64,000 bases of DNA from Dromiciops gliroides (Eukaryota > Chordata > Mammalia > Microbiotheria > Microbiotheriidae), in assembly GCF_019393635.1 (NCBI RefSeq), contig NC_057861.1:191348026-191412025 (forward strand), given 5' to 3'. Positions 11,225 through 22,415 of the stretch are shown here, in pieces. Each line of letters begins with the position of its first letter. The first letter of the stretch is position 1. Made by a program: the position numbers and the translations under genes. The notes beneath the pieces were generated by a model. That model was not told the DNA's origin, did not search any database, and saw only the letters and a program-made list of their open reading frames with translations.

Positions 11225-11415
11225 GAGATATGAATTTTAATTCACTTGCTAGCCATGTGTCTGTGGGCAAATCACTGGGCCTTTAGTTTCCTCATCTACC
11301 AAATTGGGCTAATAATCCTAATACCCACTTTATAGGGCTGTTGAAAAGATGAAATGAGATAATATGTACAAATCACTTCACAAACCTTAAAGTGCTATAA
11401 AAATGTCAGCTACTG
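11225..11415 (+). mobile_element. MIR-like SINE
   Basis: GGGCAAATCACTGGGCCTTTAGTTTCCTCATCTACC and AAGTGCTATAAAAATGTCAGCT. Confidence 0.82.
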
Positions 11416-11712
11416 ACTATGACAACTAAATATTTTAAATTTAGAACTGGAAGGGATGGATCTCAAAGGTCAGTGAATCCAACCACCTCATTTTACAGAT
11501 ATTGAAACTAATGGTCAAAGAAGTTGAGTGACTTGCTCAGGGTCACACAACCAGGAAGTATCTGAGACAGAATTTAAACCCAGGTTTTGCTGATTCCAAG
11601 TCCACTAGGTCATGCTGCCTCTCATTTTATTTCAGGTTCAAAATGACATGTCCATGCCCAATTAAGTAGTGGTTAATCTGAGAACAAAATTCTTCTTTAA
11701 GATTAGAACCTT

Positions 11713-11864
11713 CGGGGGCAGCTAGGTGTCGCAGTGGATAGAGCACCGGCCCTGGAGTCAGGAGTACCTGAGTTCAAATCCTGCCTCAGACATTTAACAC
11801 TTACTAGCTGTGTGACCCTGGGCAAGTCACTTAACCCCAATTGCCTCACTAAAAAAGAAAAAAG
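11713..11864 (+). mobile_element. tRNA-derived SINE (WSINE1-like)
   Basis: Flanked by ATTAGAACCTTCG on both sides. Absent from the duplicate at about 5790, so it came later than the duplication. Confidence 0.95.
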
Positions 11865-12632
11865 AATTAGAACCTTCGCAGACTTGCAGAAAGGTTTATG
11901 ATGCTCTGGAATCAATAGTCAGTAAATGCCTAACTCCAAAGCATAGAGTAACCAAGCTTAATGAAACACTCTGATAAGGATACTTTCTTTCTGAACACCA
12001 ATTCTTTAAAATACTGCTCTTTTGTTCATTGCAATAGTAGTCTCTAGAATTGAGATTTATTTGTCCCCTGTTTAATGTTATTGCTATAGAAGCACTAACT
12101 TTATATATTTGTATATATCTATATGATATATATTTATATAGATTCTAGATTCATATATTCTTTATTAACATATTCATTCATAATATAGTTATATATTCTT
12201 ATTTTTCCAAAACACTTTTACCTTTAATATTTAATCCTTATGAGTTACAAATTCCAGCTATTATCTTTATTTTATATGTACACACACAAAGTAACTAATG
12301 CACAAAGATTATTCAAGGACATAGTAACAAAGCCAATCCTAGAACTCTTACATCGAAACTGTTGCTTTCTGATCATCAGTAAATCAGTACTAATATATAC
12401 AATCACCATTCATTTCTAGCATGTCATTTCAATGTCAACAGAACCTTATTTTTCTGTACTAAACTCTGTTAGGGTTCTCAATTTTATAAAGTCTATGTTC
12501 AACTCATGACTTAATTTTGAGTGGACATAAGAATGATTACTATGTTTAGATATTTAACTTTTGGGAGTGGGGGGTTCTGCAAAGTCAAAACTACTTTTAT
12601 GAGACATTATTTGCTGTTAAAACACTCCTCTA

Positions 12633-12793
12633 GGGGCAGCTAGGTGGCACAGTGGATAAAGCACCAGCCCTGTATTCAGGAGGACCTGAGTTCAAATCTG
12701 GCCTCAGACACTTGACACTTACTAGCTGTGCGACCCTGGGCAAGTCAATAAACCCCCATTGCCCCACAAAGACGAACAAACAAAAAAACAACA
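12633..12793 (+). mobile_element. tRNA-derived SINE (WSINE1-like)
   Basis: Full-length forward copy with an A/C-rich tail. CACTCCTCT flanks both sides. Confidence 0.93.
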
Positions 12794-12879
12794 GCACTCC
12801 TCTCTTTTACAACTACACATCTGGGAGAGGATAGGTAAAGAAGGATGGAAGTAACACTGTGTATTAAGAAGAGTTTTTT

Positions 12880-12975
12880 GTTTTGGGGTTTTTTTTTTGG
12901 TGGGGCAAGGAGGCTTAAGTGACTTGCCCAGAGTCACACAGCTAGTCAATGTCAAGTGTCTAAGGCCAGATGAAG
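12880..12975 (-). mobile_element. tRNA-derived SINE, truncated
   Basis: Only the 3' half is present (GGGGCAAGGAGGCTTAAG to TCTAAGGCCAGAT). Confidence 0.85.
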
Positions 12976-13172
12976 ATATACTTTTGAGGGAAAATCCAGG
13001 AATTGGAATAGGGAAGAAAGGAAGAGAGGCATGATGGAGAATAGGCTATGAAGGGAGAAACGGAAGGAATTTTATCATTATACTGCAATGTGGCAGTGAA
13101 TGGAATTATGGGTTTCATTTAGAGAGGCAAAGCTTCAGTTAAGTTTGGAAATTTATCTTGTGGAAGTTTTAC

Positions 13173-13344
13173 CTGCGGTTCCTATTGTGATACAGAATCT
13201 TCATTTCAAATCCTTTGGCTCGCTGAGCAACCTTAATGCTAATTTTGCCCATACCTATGATTCCCAGAGTAGATCCGGTCACTTCTTGTCCCATCCAGTT
13301 AATAGAAAAAGACTTAGTGTCTGGTGAAGTAGCTACCTCATAAC
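13173..13344 (-). CDS. 2-hydroxyacid dehydrogenase (GRHPR-like), NAD-binding exon
   Basis: This 172-nt exon has acceptor CTTTTAG and donor GTAAAA. It joins the 14376 exon in phase 1, giving E-G-Y-E, and ends in phase 2. It encodes the Rossmann nucleotide-binding start: a NWMGQEV segment, then [19 protein letters not shown] and [11 protein letters not shown]. The usual GxGxxG loop reads G-M-G-K-I-S, so the third glycine is serine; this is unusual and may weaken NAD(P)H binding. The Arg-rich end (HNRNRR) is typical of NADPH-preferring members. The next exon expected in this family, holding the catalytic arginine, was not found between here and 10414. Confidence 0.82.
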
Positions 13345-13414
13345 CTAAAAGTCCAAGATGCAAAAGTGAGCCATAGAACTGTCTTCACAAACAATTCTGT
13401 TGTGCTTTTAAGAT

Positions 13415-13690
13415 AAAGAAGTGAAGGAATAAATTGTGATTTACACCTTGTTCTGCAACATCGCTGATAAAATTAGTTGTTTTGAGAATTCATGCTCTAG
13501 AACACACATGATGACATCCATTTCTACATAAATTAAAAGCTTCAGCAAAAAAGATCATATTGGAAACAGATAGTAATTTTCTTCATAGTATAAACCAGAC
13601 TATTCTGACTAAAATGTTACACAGTAACATTTTTTCTAAATGGGCAATGTTCTGTCACAGTAAAGCTGAGGTTCTTAACCTTGGGTCCGG
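13415..13690 (-). repeat. Inverted duplication, arm 2
   Basis: Reverse-complement partner of 9245-9540. It lies immediately upstream, in transcription order, of the dehydrogenase NAD-binding exon and ends at the TIR element GGTTCTTAACCTTGG at 13671. Confidence 0.83.
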
Positions 13691-14262
13691 GAACTTGTTT
13701 TAAAATTTTTTTTATAACTATATTTTTATAGAATTTGTTTCCTTTTATAATCATATGTATTTTAATTTATTCATTTAAAAACATTATTCTGAGAAGAGTT
13801 CTAGTAATAACAGTACTATTTTAAAAGCAATTTTGAGTGATTAAGTCATTTTGACTATTACAAATACTCAAATTAACTACAAAAGACATATGAAGAATGA
13901 TGCTATCCATATCCAGAGAAAGAACTGAAAAATAGAAGTATGTATTGTTTTACATGCATATATACATATTTATGTCTAATGACAGCCATCTCTAAGGCAG
14001 GGGTGGTGGTAGTGGGAGGGGGAAAAAGAAAGTTACATAATAACTTTATTATATATTTAAAAGGAATAACAAGTTATGCATAATAGATTTGCAGTTTCAT
14101 ATACAATCATATCAAATATCTTTCTTTTATTCTACTATGTTATAGAAATGCTTGTTTTATTTCTTAAGTTCAAAATAAAATAAATTGTCATATTTTATAT
14201 CTCAAGAAAAAGGGGTTCCATAAGCTTCATAAGGCATTATCTAGGAATCAGGACAACTTGAA
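13671..14262 (+). mobile_element. Small TIR DNA-transposon remnant with inserted LINE-1 3' end
   Basis: The same element as at 7960, in opposite orientation: GGTTCTTAACC at the left, CATTATTCTGAGAAG at about 13781, resuming at GGGGTTCCATAAGCTTCAT near 14213. The 13800-14205 interior is a LINE-1 3' fragment (ATGCTATCCATATCCAGAGA, then a G-rich and T-rich 3' UTR). Confidence 0.55.
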
Positions 14263-14375
14263 AAGGACTAACATTTTTAAAATATCAGTTTAAATACTTT
14301 TTCATTATTTTCACAAATAAAGACTCTCTAGTTATCAATTACCATAAAATTAAATGGCTTAAAAGGTTATTTTAC

Positions 14376-14757
14376 CTTCTAATAACCTCCGGGCTGATGC
14401 CAGAAGTAAGGCCATTCCCATATCTGCAGTGCTATTAGTAACAGCATGTTTAGTGTTGGCCAGTTTCACACCAAAGCTGGCAATCATGTTCAGGTCCAGA
14501 TGATCCAGGCCTGCTCCTAAATTTGCAATAATCTTCAAGGTAGGCAAGCTCTGCAGGAGCTCCTGGTCAATCCATGGTTTCCCTCCCCATACATATATTG
14601 CTTTTATCTTTTGACTGAAATTTGGTTTGTTTTCAAGAAATTCTTGCATGGTGATGAGATTAAAATGTTTCTTAAGATCCCCTACATGATCTTTATTCAC
14701 ACTATATAGATCTTCATAACCACTTATCAAAACACAAGGTAGCTTTGGATCTTTCAT
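14376..14757 (-). CDS. 2-hydroxyacid dehydrogenase (GRHPR-like), first coding exon
   Basis: This exon encodes the N-terminal, substrate-binding part of a D-isomer-specific 2-hydroxyacid dehydrogenase. These enzymes reduce glyoxylate, hydroxypyruvate or related 2-keto acids with NAD(P)H, usually as cytosolic dimers. The ATG lies three bases inside the exon, after acceptor TTCTCCACAG at 14761, so at least one non-coding 5' exon exists. The frame is open for 127 codons and ends in GAAG before donor GTAAAA. Diagnostic blocks are LKIIANLGAGLDHLD, the family's hinge and substrate loop, then NSTADMGMALLLASARRL, the start of the dinucleotide domain. It is not the classical GRHPR but the related GRHPR-like/'2-ketogluconate reductase-like' paralogue known in non-eutherian vertebrates. 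That assignment is from memory of the family. Confidence 0.82.
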
Positions 14758-15136
14758 GATCTGTGGAGAAAAATAAAGGGTTTCTATAGTAAAGGAAAGA
14801 AATCTTTAGGAGTATAGAATGTGTTCTTTAGTCAATCATTGACTTCCTGAATTACAACAGGGATGGAATAGGATTGTTTGAGGTTTTTGGAGAAACTTCT
14901 AGAATATCTCACAGGTCCTAGGAGCTCATTACATTCCCTGTCAGTACATGTCTCTTTTACCCTTTCTCACCTAGGCCTTTCTCTATTTTAAAATTAGCCA
15001 TATGAGAAAATGAAGAATATTCTCATTATTTATTAAATTTACTGAATAATCTATGTTCTTCATACTGAAAGGTCAATAAAAATTGAACACTTTATATCTC
15101 AAATAGCAAATTAATTTTTTTTAAAGTATAGCAAGG

Positions 15137-15928
15137 TGTGCATACTCTTTGACCCAGCAATTCCACTTTTAGGTCTTTTGCCCAAAGAAATCATGGAAGG
15201 GGGAAAGGGACCCACATGTACAAAAATATTTATAGCTGCTCTTTACGTGGTAGCAAGGAATTGGAAGTTGAGGGGGTGCCCATCAATTGGGGAATGGCTG
15301 GACAAGTTGTGGTATATGAATACAATGGAATACTGTTGTGCTGTAAGAAATGATGAGCAGGAGGAGTTCAGAGAAACCTGGAGGGTCTTGCGTGAGCTGA
15401 TGATGAGTGAGATGAGCAGAACCAGAAGAACATTGTACACAGTATCATCAACATTGAGTGTTGATCTACTGTGATGGGCTATATTCTTCTCACCAATGCA
15501 ATGGTACAGAAAAGTTCCAGGGAACTCATGATAGAAGAGGATCTCCAAATCCAAGAAAAGAAAAAAAAAAGAACTGTGGAGTATAGATGCTGATTGAACC
15601 ATTCTATTTCTTTTGTTTTGGGTGCTGTTTTTTTTTTCTATTTTGAGGTTTTGCATCACTGCTCTGATTTTTTTCTCTTGTAACAGGATTAATGCAGAAA
15701 TAGGATTAATGTTATTATGTGTATATATATGTGTGTATATATATCTATATGTATATGTATATAGATATATAGATATAACCTATGTCAGATTACCTGCTGT
15801 CTAGGGGAGTGGGGAGGGAGGGGAGGGAGGGAGAAAAATCTGAAATTGTAAAGCTTGTATAAACAAAAGTTGAGAACTATCTTTACATGTAACGGAAAAA
15901 ATAAAATACCTTATGTGTAAAAAAAAAA
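15137..15928 (+). mobile_element. LINE-1, 5'-truncated, with perfect TSD
   Basis: LINE-1 ORF2 C-terminus, open to its natural stop at 15472, followed by 3' UTR and poly-A. The target-site duplication AAAGTATAGCAAGG is at 15123-15136 and 15929-15942. Few differences from the 8099 copy mark a recently active subfamily. Confidence 0.94.
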
Positions 15929-16347
15929 AAAGTATAGCAAGGGAATAATTTTTGCCTTTGTTTCATTGGCCCTTAATGAAAAAACTTCTTTTTTTCTATG
16001 GAATTTTTCTAAGATTCAGTTGAGGAAATAAAATGTAATATAATGATCAATTTGAAAATCTCTTCAGCTTATAATAATCAGATATATAATAAACAGCATA
16101 TATACTCCATAATATAAATGTTTTCTTGTGAACCTTAATGGAAAACTCCCTTTTTTTTTTTCCTTTGACTTCAGAGCTCCAGTGTCCTATACTGCTTTCA
16201 TGGTACTAACTCAGAAAATTCTATCTGTCTGTGTTGAAAACACAAGTTATACCCCTGTTTCCCCATCTCCATACTGAAAGCAGGGCGGGGGGGGGGTGTC
16301 CAATTTTTCATTTCCTCTCTGTCTGAGACTGGTTTCTAATATGTTAC

Positions 16348-16500
16348 TTTTTATTTTTATTTTTGTGGGGCAATGAGGGTTAAGTGACTTGTCCAGGGTC
16401 ACACAGCTAGTAAGTGTCAAGTGTCTGAGGCCATATTTGAACTCAGGTCCTCCTGAATACAGGGCTGGTGCTTTATCCACTGCACCACCTAGCTGCCCCC
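16348..16500 (-). mobile_element. tRNA-derived SINE (WSINE1-like)
   Basis: Target duplication TCTAATATGTTA(C/T)T at 16334 and 16502. Confidence 0.95.
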
Positions 16501-16608
16501 CTCTAATATGTTATTATAGTTACTTCATGTAGTATATTTTTCTCCTATTTCTCCTTACTTCCCTCTGCATTCAGTTATACAAGTCTTCTCATGCTGCTCT
16601 TAACTCTT

Positions 16609-17204
16609 TGTTATGGGGTTAGGACACTGTATGGTGTAACTCTCCCTGAGAAGCTAAACTCAAGGATGAAACACACCTTGAAAAGCAAGAGAGATAAGCC
16701 TATTGGGCGTGACTGCTGCCTGAGTGGCACCAGGGGGATAGAGATGGCTCCAGAGATTGGAGCAGCCACCCCATGCCTGACTTCTCCCAGCCCACCCCCA
16801 AAATGGGCTCAGGTGATCACCCCATGACCATCAGTAAAAGCCATGGCCTTTCTCCTGTTCAAGGAGATAGGTATCTCAGAGAACCAAGTCTCAGAGCCAT
16901 CTCCCCATGATGGTTTCCTTTCTCCAGTACCTAAATAAAAGTTTTTTATTCTAATTGGATTTTTGTGTGAAAGGGTGTAATTATTTTTCTTTTCTTTTCT
17001 TTTTTTTTGGTGAGGCAATTGGAGTTAAGAGACTTGCCCAGGGTCATACAGCTGGTAAGTGTCAAGTGTCGGGGGCTAGATTTGAACTCAGGTCCTCCTG
17101 AATCCAGGGCCAGTGCTTATCCACTGCACCACCTAGCAGCCCCAGGGTGTAATTCTTTAAAGAGGAATACCAAAGGACCTCCAGCAACCCTTTCCCTTAT
17201 GACA
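16609..17204 (+). mobile_element. Solo LTR with 5-bp TSD and inserted SINE
   Basis: Starts TGTTATGGGG and ends CTTATGACA. The 5-bp duplication CTCTT is at 16604-16608 and 17205-17209. AATAAA is at about 16934. The tRNA-SINE at 16985-17143 sits inside with its own duplication, AGGGTGTAATT, so the LTR is older than that SINE. Confidence 0.85.
16985..17143 (-). mobile_element. tRNA-derived SINE inside solo LTR
   Basis: Target duplication AGGGTGTAATT at 16972 and 17144. Confidence 0.94.
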
Positions 17205-17883
17205 CTCTTCTTATTGTTTGTCTCTTAGAGAGTAATAATAGTGCATTACATTCATGTAATAAAATTTTTTCATCACTTCCACAAATGATGAATGAGCATT
17301 ACTAGTTTATTGCTAGCACAAAAGGGCTGCCATGAACATTTTGATATATGTGAGGCCTTTAACTTCCTTGAAGCTGTAAAGGAAATATTGGGGTCATGGG
17401 AACAAAAGGTATGAACATTTTAGTAACTTTTTAAAAATTTCAAATTGTTTTCCCGAAATAGTTGAGCAAATTCTTAGCTCCACCAAGAGTGTGCCTTCTC
17501 ACAGTAGTCCCAATGTAAATTGTTCCAGTCTTATGTGATCTTTGTCAATCCAGTGAGTTTGAGGTAAAACCTGAATTATTTTAATTTGTACTTCTATTAT
17601 TAATGATTTGGAATAAAATTTAATATGACTGTTGTCATTATGGGAAGATGAGTGGTCTGGTGTTACCTAGGGGATCAGATTCCCTATATATACTCCAGTA
17701 AAGTTCCAAAAAATGCAACAGAAATGCAGTTTGGCCTAAGCACAAAGCTGCAATCTAGAAAATAAGGTTGCTGATAAGTAAGTAAAAAGAATAAAATGTC
17801 AAATACAGTAAAGAAATGCTATGCACTGCTAGGGGGCCATGAGGTAAATGAAAAAGTAGGAGGAGGAGAAAAAGAAGAGAGTA

Positions 17884-18010
17884 GGGGCAGCTAGGTGGAT
17901 AAAGCACTGGCCCTGGATTCAGGAGGACCTAAGTTCAAATCCGACCCCAGACACTTGATACTTACTAGCTGTGTGACATTGGGAAAGTTATTTAACCCTC
18001 ATTGCCCTGG
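17884..18010 (+). mobile_element. tRNA-derived SINE (WSINE1-like)
   Basis: Missing part of the GCGCAGTG A-box stretch. Its tail runs into the (GGA)n repeat. Confidence 0.9.
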
Positions 18011-18103
18011 AAGAAGGAGGAGGAGGAGGAGGAGGAGGAGGAGGAGGAGGAGGAGGAGGAGGAGGAGGAGAAGAAAGAAGAAAAGAAGAAAGAAGAAGAG
18101 AAC
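18011..18103 (+). repeat. (GGA)n/(GAA)n repeat
   Basis: About 18 GGA units followed by GAA-rich sequence, grown from the tail of the SINE at 17884. It gives a poly-Arg/Lys frame that is an artefact. Confidence 0.95.
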
Positions 18104-19167
18104 TTTACAAAAATTTAAAAGAGTCCTTTAAAGAAAGGAATGCCCTGGCCACAATTATAACAGGAGAACTCAAAAGAAATTAACTAATAAAGGCAAAATG
18201 TAATGGTAAATGAAATGACTGCTAGTAAAGACAAAATGGCAAAGATAATAGCTGGGAATTGATCATAAAATTTACCCTCAAACTGAAACCACTGAAAACA
18301 AGAATGAGTCAAATCAAAAGCAAAGATTCCATGAGAGTATAATAAGTATTAAAATAAAATCAAAAGACCAAATAAAAAAGGTTAAAGCCCCCTTCACTAC
18401 CATATTTCAAGAAATTATAAATAAAAACTATTTAGGTCTATTGGAATCAGAGGACAAGGTGAAAATTCATATAGAGCCTTTCAAAAGAAACACCCAAATG
18501 AAAATTCTTAGAAATATCAAAGCCAAAATCTAGAATTTTCAGGTCAAAGAAAAAATACTGTTAATACCAAGGAGGCACACTCAGGATCACACAAGACTTG
18601 GCAGTTACCACAAAACTGGAGAAAAGTACATGGAATACTATATTCTAGAAAGGAAAAACTAAATACTTAAACTAAAAATAACCTTTCTGGGAAAACTGAG
18701 TATATTCCTGTAGGGGGAAAAAATGAAACTTTGAAGATAGAAGCATTCCTTTTGAACAGACTAGCTCTGAATAGCAGGCTGTTAAGAGAAAGAACAATAA
18801 ATACATTCAATCAACTGGACTATGTGATAAGATGTTTTTGCATCCTAATGGAGAGAGAAGAAAAAGTATCTCCTCAGAACTCTAATATGGTTTAGAAACA
18901 AAGAGAAAAAAAAGACAAAAGGCCTGGGATTTGTTTAATTTTCTTTTAATAGTTTTAACAGAAGAAAGGAATTGACTATACTGGGGAGAGAAGAAAGAAG
19001 AAAGTGAGGGAACTTAGAATCTCATATATAGTAGGAGTACATGAGAGGAAGATTTAGAAAAATAAAAGAATGCAGTGGAATGGGCATCTTATGAACTTCA
19101 TCTGAACTAGAGAAAGGAAAGTTAAACAAACATACACAAAGCTCAGTGTAAAGATGCATTAAATTCA

Positions 19168-19322
19168 GGGCAGCTAGGTGGCGCAGTGGATAGAGCACCG
19201 GCCCTGGAGTCAGGAGTACCTGAGTTCAAATCCAGCCTCAGACACTTAACACTTACTATCTGTGTGACCCCGGGCAAGTCACTTAACCCCAATTGCCTCA
19301 CTAAAAAAAAAAAAAGAAAAAA
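19168..19322 (+). mobile_element. tRNA-derived SINE (WSINE1-like)
   Basis: Target duplication AGATGCATTAAATTCA on both sides. Confidence 0.96.
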
Positions 19323-21906
19323 AAGATGCATTAAATTCAAACGGGAAATAGGTGGAATCAAGGAAAAGAGAATTTAAGTGGGAAGGTAGATATTTTAAGA
19401 AGTAGACATAAGCAAAACAAACTCCAGTGTTGGAAGGTGGGTCATGAAGTAGAAATTCAAAGGAGAGAAAGATCAAAAACATGTTAATTAGGGCACTACA
19501 AGGAGGGAAGAGGGTCATTGGAATAGAAACAGATTATTTCAGCTATGACTCCAATTAAGCAAACTCCTCTTCGATAACCTCCTTCTTTATAATGAAGGGA
19601 ATTAGGGCAAAGATAAATGTACAAGACAACAAGATAAGGGAAATACACACCTATCAATCATAACTGTGAATATGAAAAGGAGAACAGATTATAAAGTAGG
19701 ATCCAATAATATTTTACTTACAAGAAACATTTGAAACATATTCATATGGAGTTTAACTAAGGGTTTAATTTAAGGGTTAAATAAGAGTTAAATAAATAAT
19801 GTAAAATTTATTCTTTTTTATGTGAACTCCAAAAAGCAGGAGTTACAATCATGATCTCAGACAAGGCAATAGCAAAAATGGACTAGGTTAAAAAAGATGA
19901 ATGGCTTAGGCTTAAAGGCGGCATAGACAATGAATTAATATCACTATTTTATTTAGATAATATAGATAATGAATCAATATCAATACTTAGTATATATATA
20001 TACATATATACATACATTGAATCACAGCATATAAAGGCTATTAAAATCAATAAAATTGCAAGGATAAATTGCAAAATTAGTAAGAGACTTCACCTCAACC
20101 CTTTCATACCTATATGCTTCTAACAAAGAGACACACAAGAAAGAATTGAAGGCACTGAATAGAACTTTAGAAAACTTTAGAAAAGATGGAGATAAGAGAT
20201 CTCTACTCATTATTCAATGGGAACAGAAAGGAACTTAAACATTTCTTAGCTGTGAATGGCACCTTAACAAAAACTGACCATGTGCCAGTTTACAAAAAAT
20301 TCACAATTGCAGAAGAGCAGAAATGCTAAGTAAATCTTTACTGACAATGATACAATAACAATCATATTAAATATAGGGCCTTTGGAAACAAAAAGATTAA
20401 AAATTAATTGGGGATTAAAAGATTTAGAACTAAAGAATTGGTGTGTCAAAAAATAAATCATAGAAACAATAGAAAATTTCATCAAAGAAGATGACAGCAA
20501 GAAGAGATCACACCAAAACTTGTGAGATATACCTAAAGTAGTCTTTTGGGGAAAATTTATATCCCTAAATATCTTCATCAACAAAAGACAGACATCAATA
20601 AAAAACTGATCAATAGACTAAGCATTCAATTTTTAAATTGAATTTTGGAAGTCAAAATTCTGAATTTTGAAAGCCAAGCAAAAGTATAACAAAATTGAAA
20701 GCAAAAAAAGCTCCCATCTTATTGATAAGGTGAGGAACTGCTTAAAATTTTTTAAAAAACCTAATAATATAAACACTAGTGTTATTTTTTTTAAAGAAAA
20801 ACAATTTTTTGAATCAAAGGTGAATAAAGAGAATTTGTGACAACTGAAGATGAAATAACTATCAGAAACTACTTTGTCTAATTCTGTGACAAGAAAAGCG
20901 ATAATTTAAATGGATGAATATAAAATCAATATATATATATTAACAGAACAAGACGTAAATTTAGATTATTTTCACAATTCAATATCAGAAAAAAATTAAA
21001 TGTGACATTCATTAAGTTGCAAAGACAAATCTAAAAGAAGAACCTGATAGATTTCTAAGTGAATTCTGTTAAACATTCAAGGAATGATTAATTTCACTAT
21101 TATACAAAATATTTACAGAAATTGAATCCTAGGGGAAAGGACCCTTCTAGACTATATTATCAATATATATTAATAATATTAATACCTAAACCAGGGAGAG
21201 ACAAAGCAGACAAAGAAAACTATAGACCAATAAACCTAATGATCATCAAGATAAAATCTTGGTAAGGAGATTTCCTAATAGTCAAGTGGTCAAAGGATAT
21301 GAACATAGTTTTCAAAGGACAAATTACAAAGAATTCACCACCATAAGAAAGAATGCTTCAGATCACTAGTAATAAGAGAAATACAAATCAAAACAATGCT
21401 GAGGTTTTCACCTCATAGTCTGAAAACTGCACAGATGACAAAAAACAGAAAAACTTAATGTTGAATGGCTGTGAAATGATGGGCACACTTAATACATTGT
21501 TGGTAGAGCTGTGAGATGGCATAACCATTCTGGAAAGTAATCTGGAATTATGCAAATAAAGTGACTAAATGTCCATATTTTTTAACCAGAGACTATTATT
21601 ATTGGGCTTATTTTCAAGGAACTTATTAATAAGAAGAAAGTCCTTATATACACCAAAATATAGATGTCCATTGATTGGGAAATATTAAATGAATTATGGT
21701 ACATGTATATAATGGAATATTACTGTGCTATAAGAAATGATACATGTGATGAATACAGGGAATAATGGAAAGATCTATATGAAATCGTGCAGAATGAAGT
21801 TAGCAGAACCAAGAAAACAACATACACTATATTTACAACAATGTAACTGGAAAGAATAATAACACACCAAAAAGTAAAATATGAATATGACAAAATTATA
21901 AAGCTC

Positions 21907-22056
21907 AAGTATCTATATCTATGTCTATGTCTATATCTATGTCTATGTCTATATCTATGTCTATATCTATATCTATATCTATATCTATATCTATATCTAT
22001 ATCTATATCTATATCTATATCTATATCTACATCTACATCTATATCTATATCTATCT
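21907..22056 (+). repeat. (CTATAT)n / (CTATGT)n minisatellite
   Basis: About 25 hexamers of CTATAT with CTATGT and CTACAT variants. The minus strand reads as a Tyr-Arg repeat, which is not a protein gene. Confidence 0.95.
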
Positions 22057-22276
22057 ATAAAGACATTCCTCAACCTACTTCTTAGTTGAAGTAGGTCCAC
22101 AGGTATTACACATTATACATATTCAGACTTTTTCATTGTATCTATCAGTTGTGAAGATTTTTTTACTCTTTAAAAATATACTATTTATCATATGAGATGG
22201 CTTTCTGAGAGGAAAGGAGGTAAGGATACTAAGAATAACTATGATGATATAAGAAACAGAACACATTGATTAATTT

Positions 22277-22415
22277 TTTTTCAGGGCAATGAGGGTTAAG
22301 TGACTTGCCCAGGGTCGCATAGCTAGTAAGTGTCAAGTGTCTGAGGCTGAATTTGAACTCATGTCTTCCTGAATCCAAGGCCAGTGCTTTATCCACTGGG
22401 CCACCTAGCTACCCC
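22277..22415 (-). mobile_element. tRNA-derived SINE (WSINE1-like)
   Basis: Reverse copy from TTTTCAGGGCAATGAGGG to CACCTAGCTACCCC. Confidence 0.92.

Larger units (their letters stand above)
11430..12840. repeat. Local direct duplication, copy B
   Basis: Partner of 5510-7900, offset by about 5.9 kb. It lies in the interval where the missing dehydrogenase exon should be. Its own later insertions are the SINEs at 11713 and 12633. Confidence 0.82.
18130..22140 (+). mobile_element. Old LINE-1, long but degraded
   Basis: Fragments of LINE-1 ORF1/ORF2 run in order. The endonuclease-end block (GGCACCTTAACAAAAACTGACCATG, about 20254) is followed by RT-region fragments and the 3' ORF2 end (TCAAAGGATATGAACA, 21290; CCATTCTGGAAAGTAATCTGGAATTATG, 21525). 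Many stops and a SINE at 19168 interrupt it. A (CTATAT)n microsatellite has grown in its 3' end. Confidence 0.75.

Noticed and set aside
17895..18131. Poly-arginine protein
   Set aside because: SINE head followed by (GGA)n; not a gene.
21720..22100. Tyr-Arg repeat protein on the minus strand
   Set aside because: It is the translation of a (CTATAT)n microsatellite inside a LINE-1 3' end.
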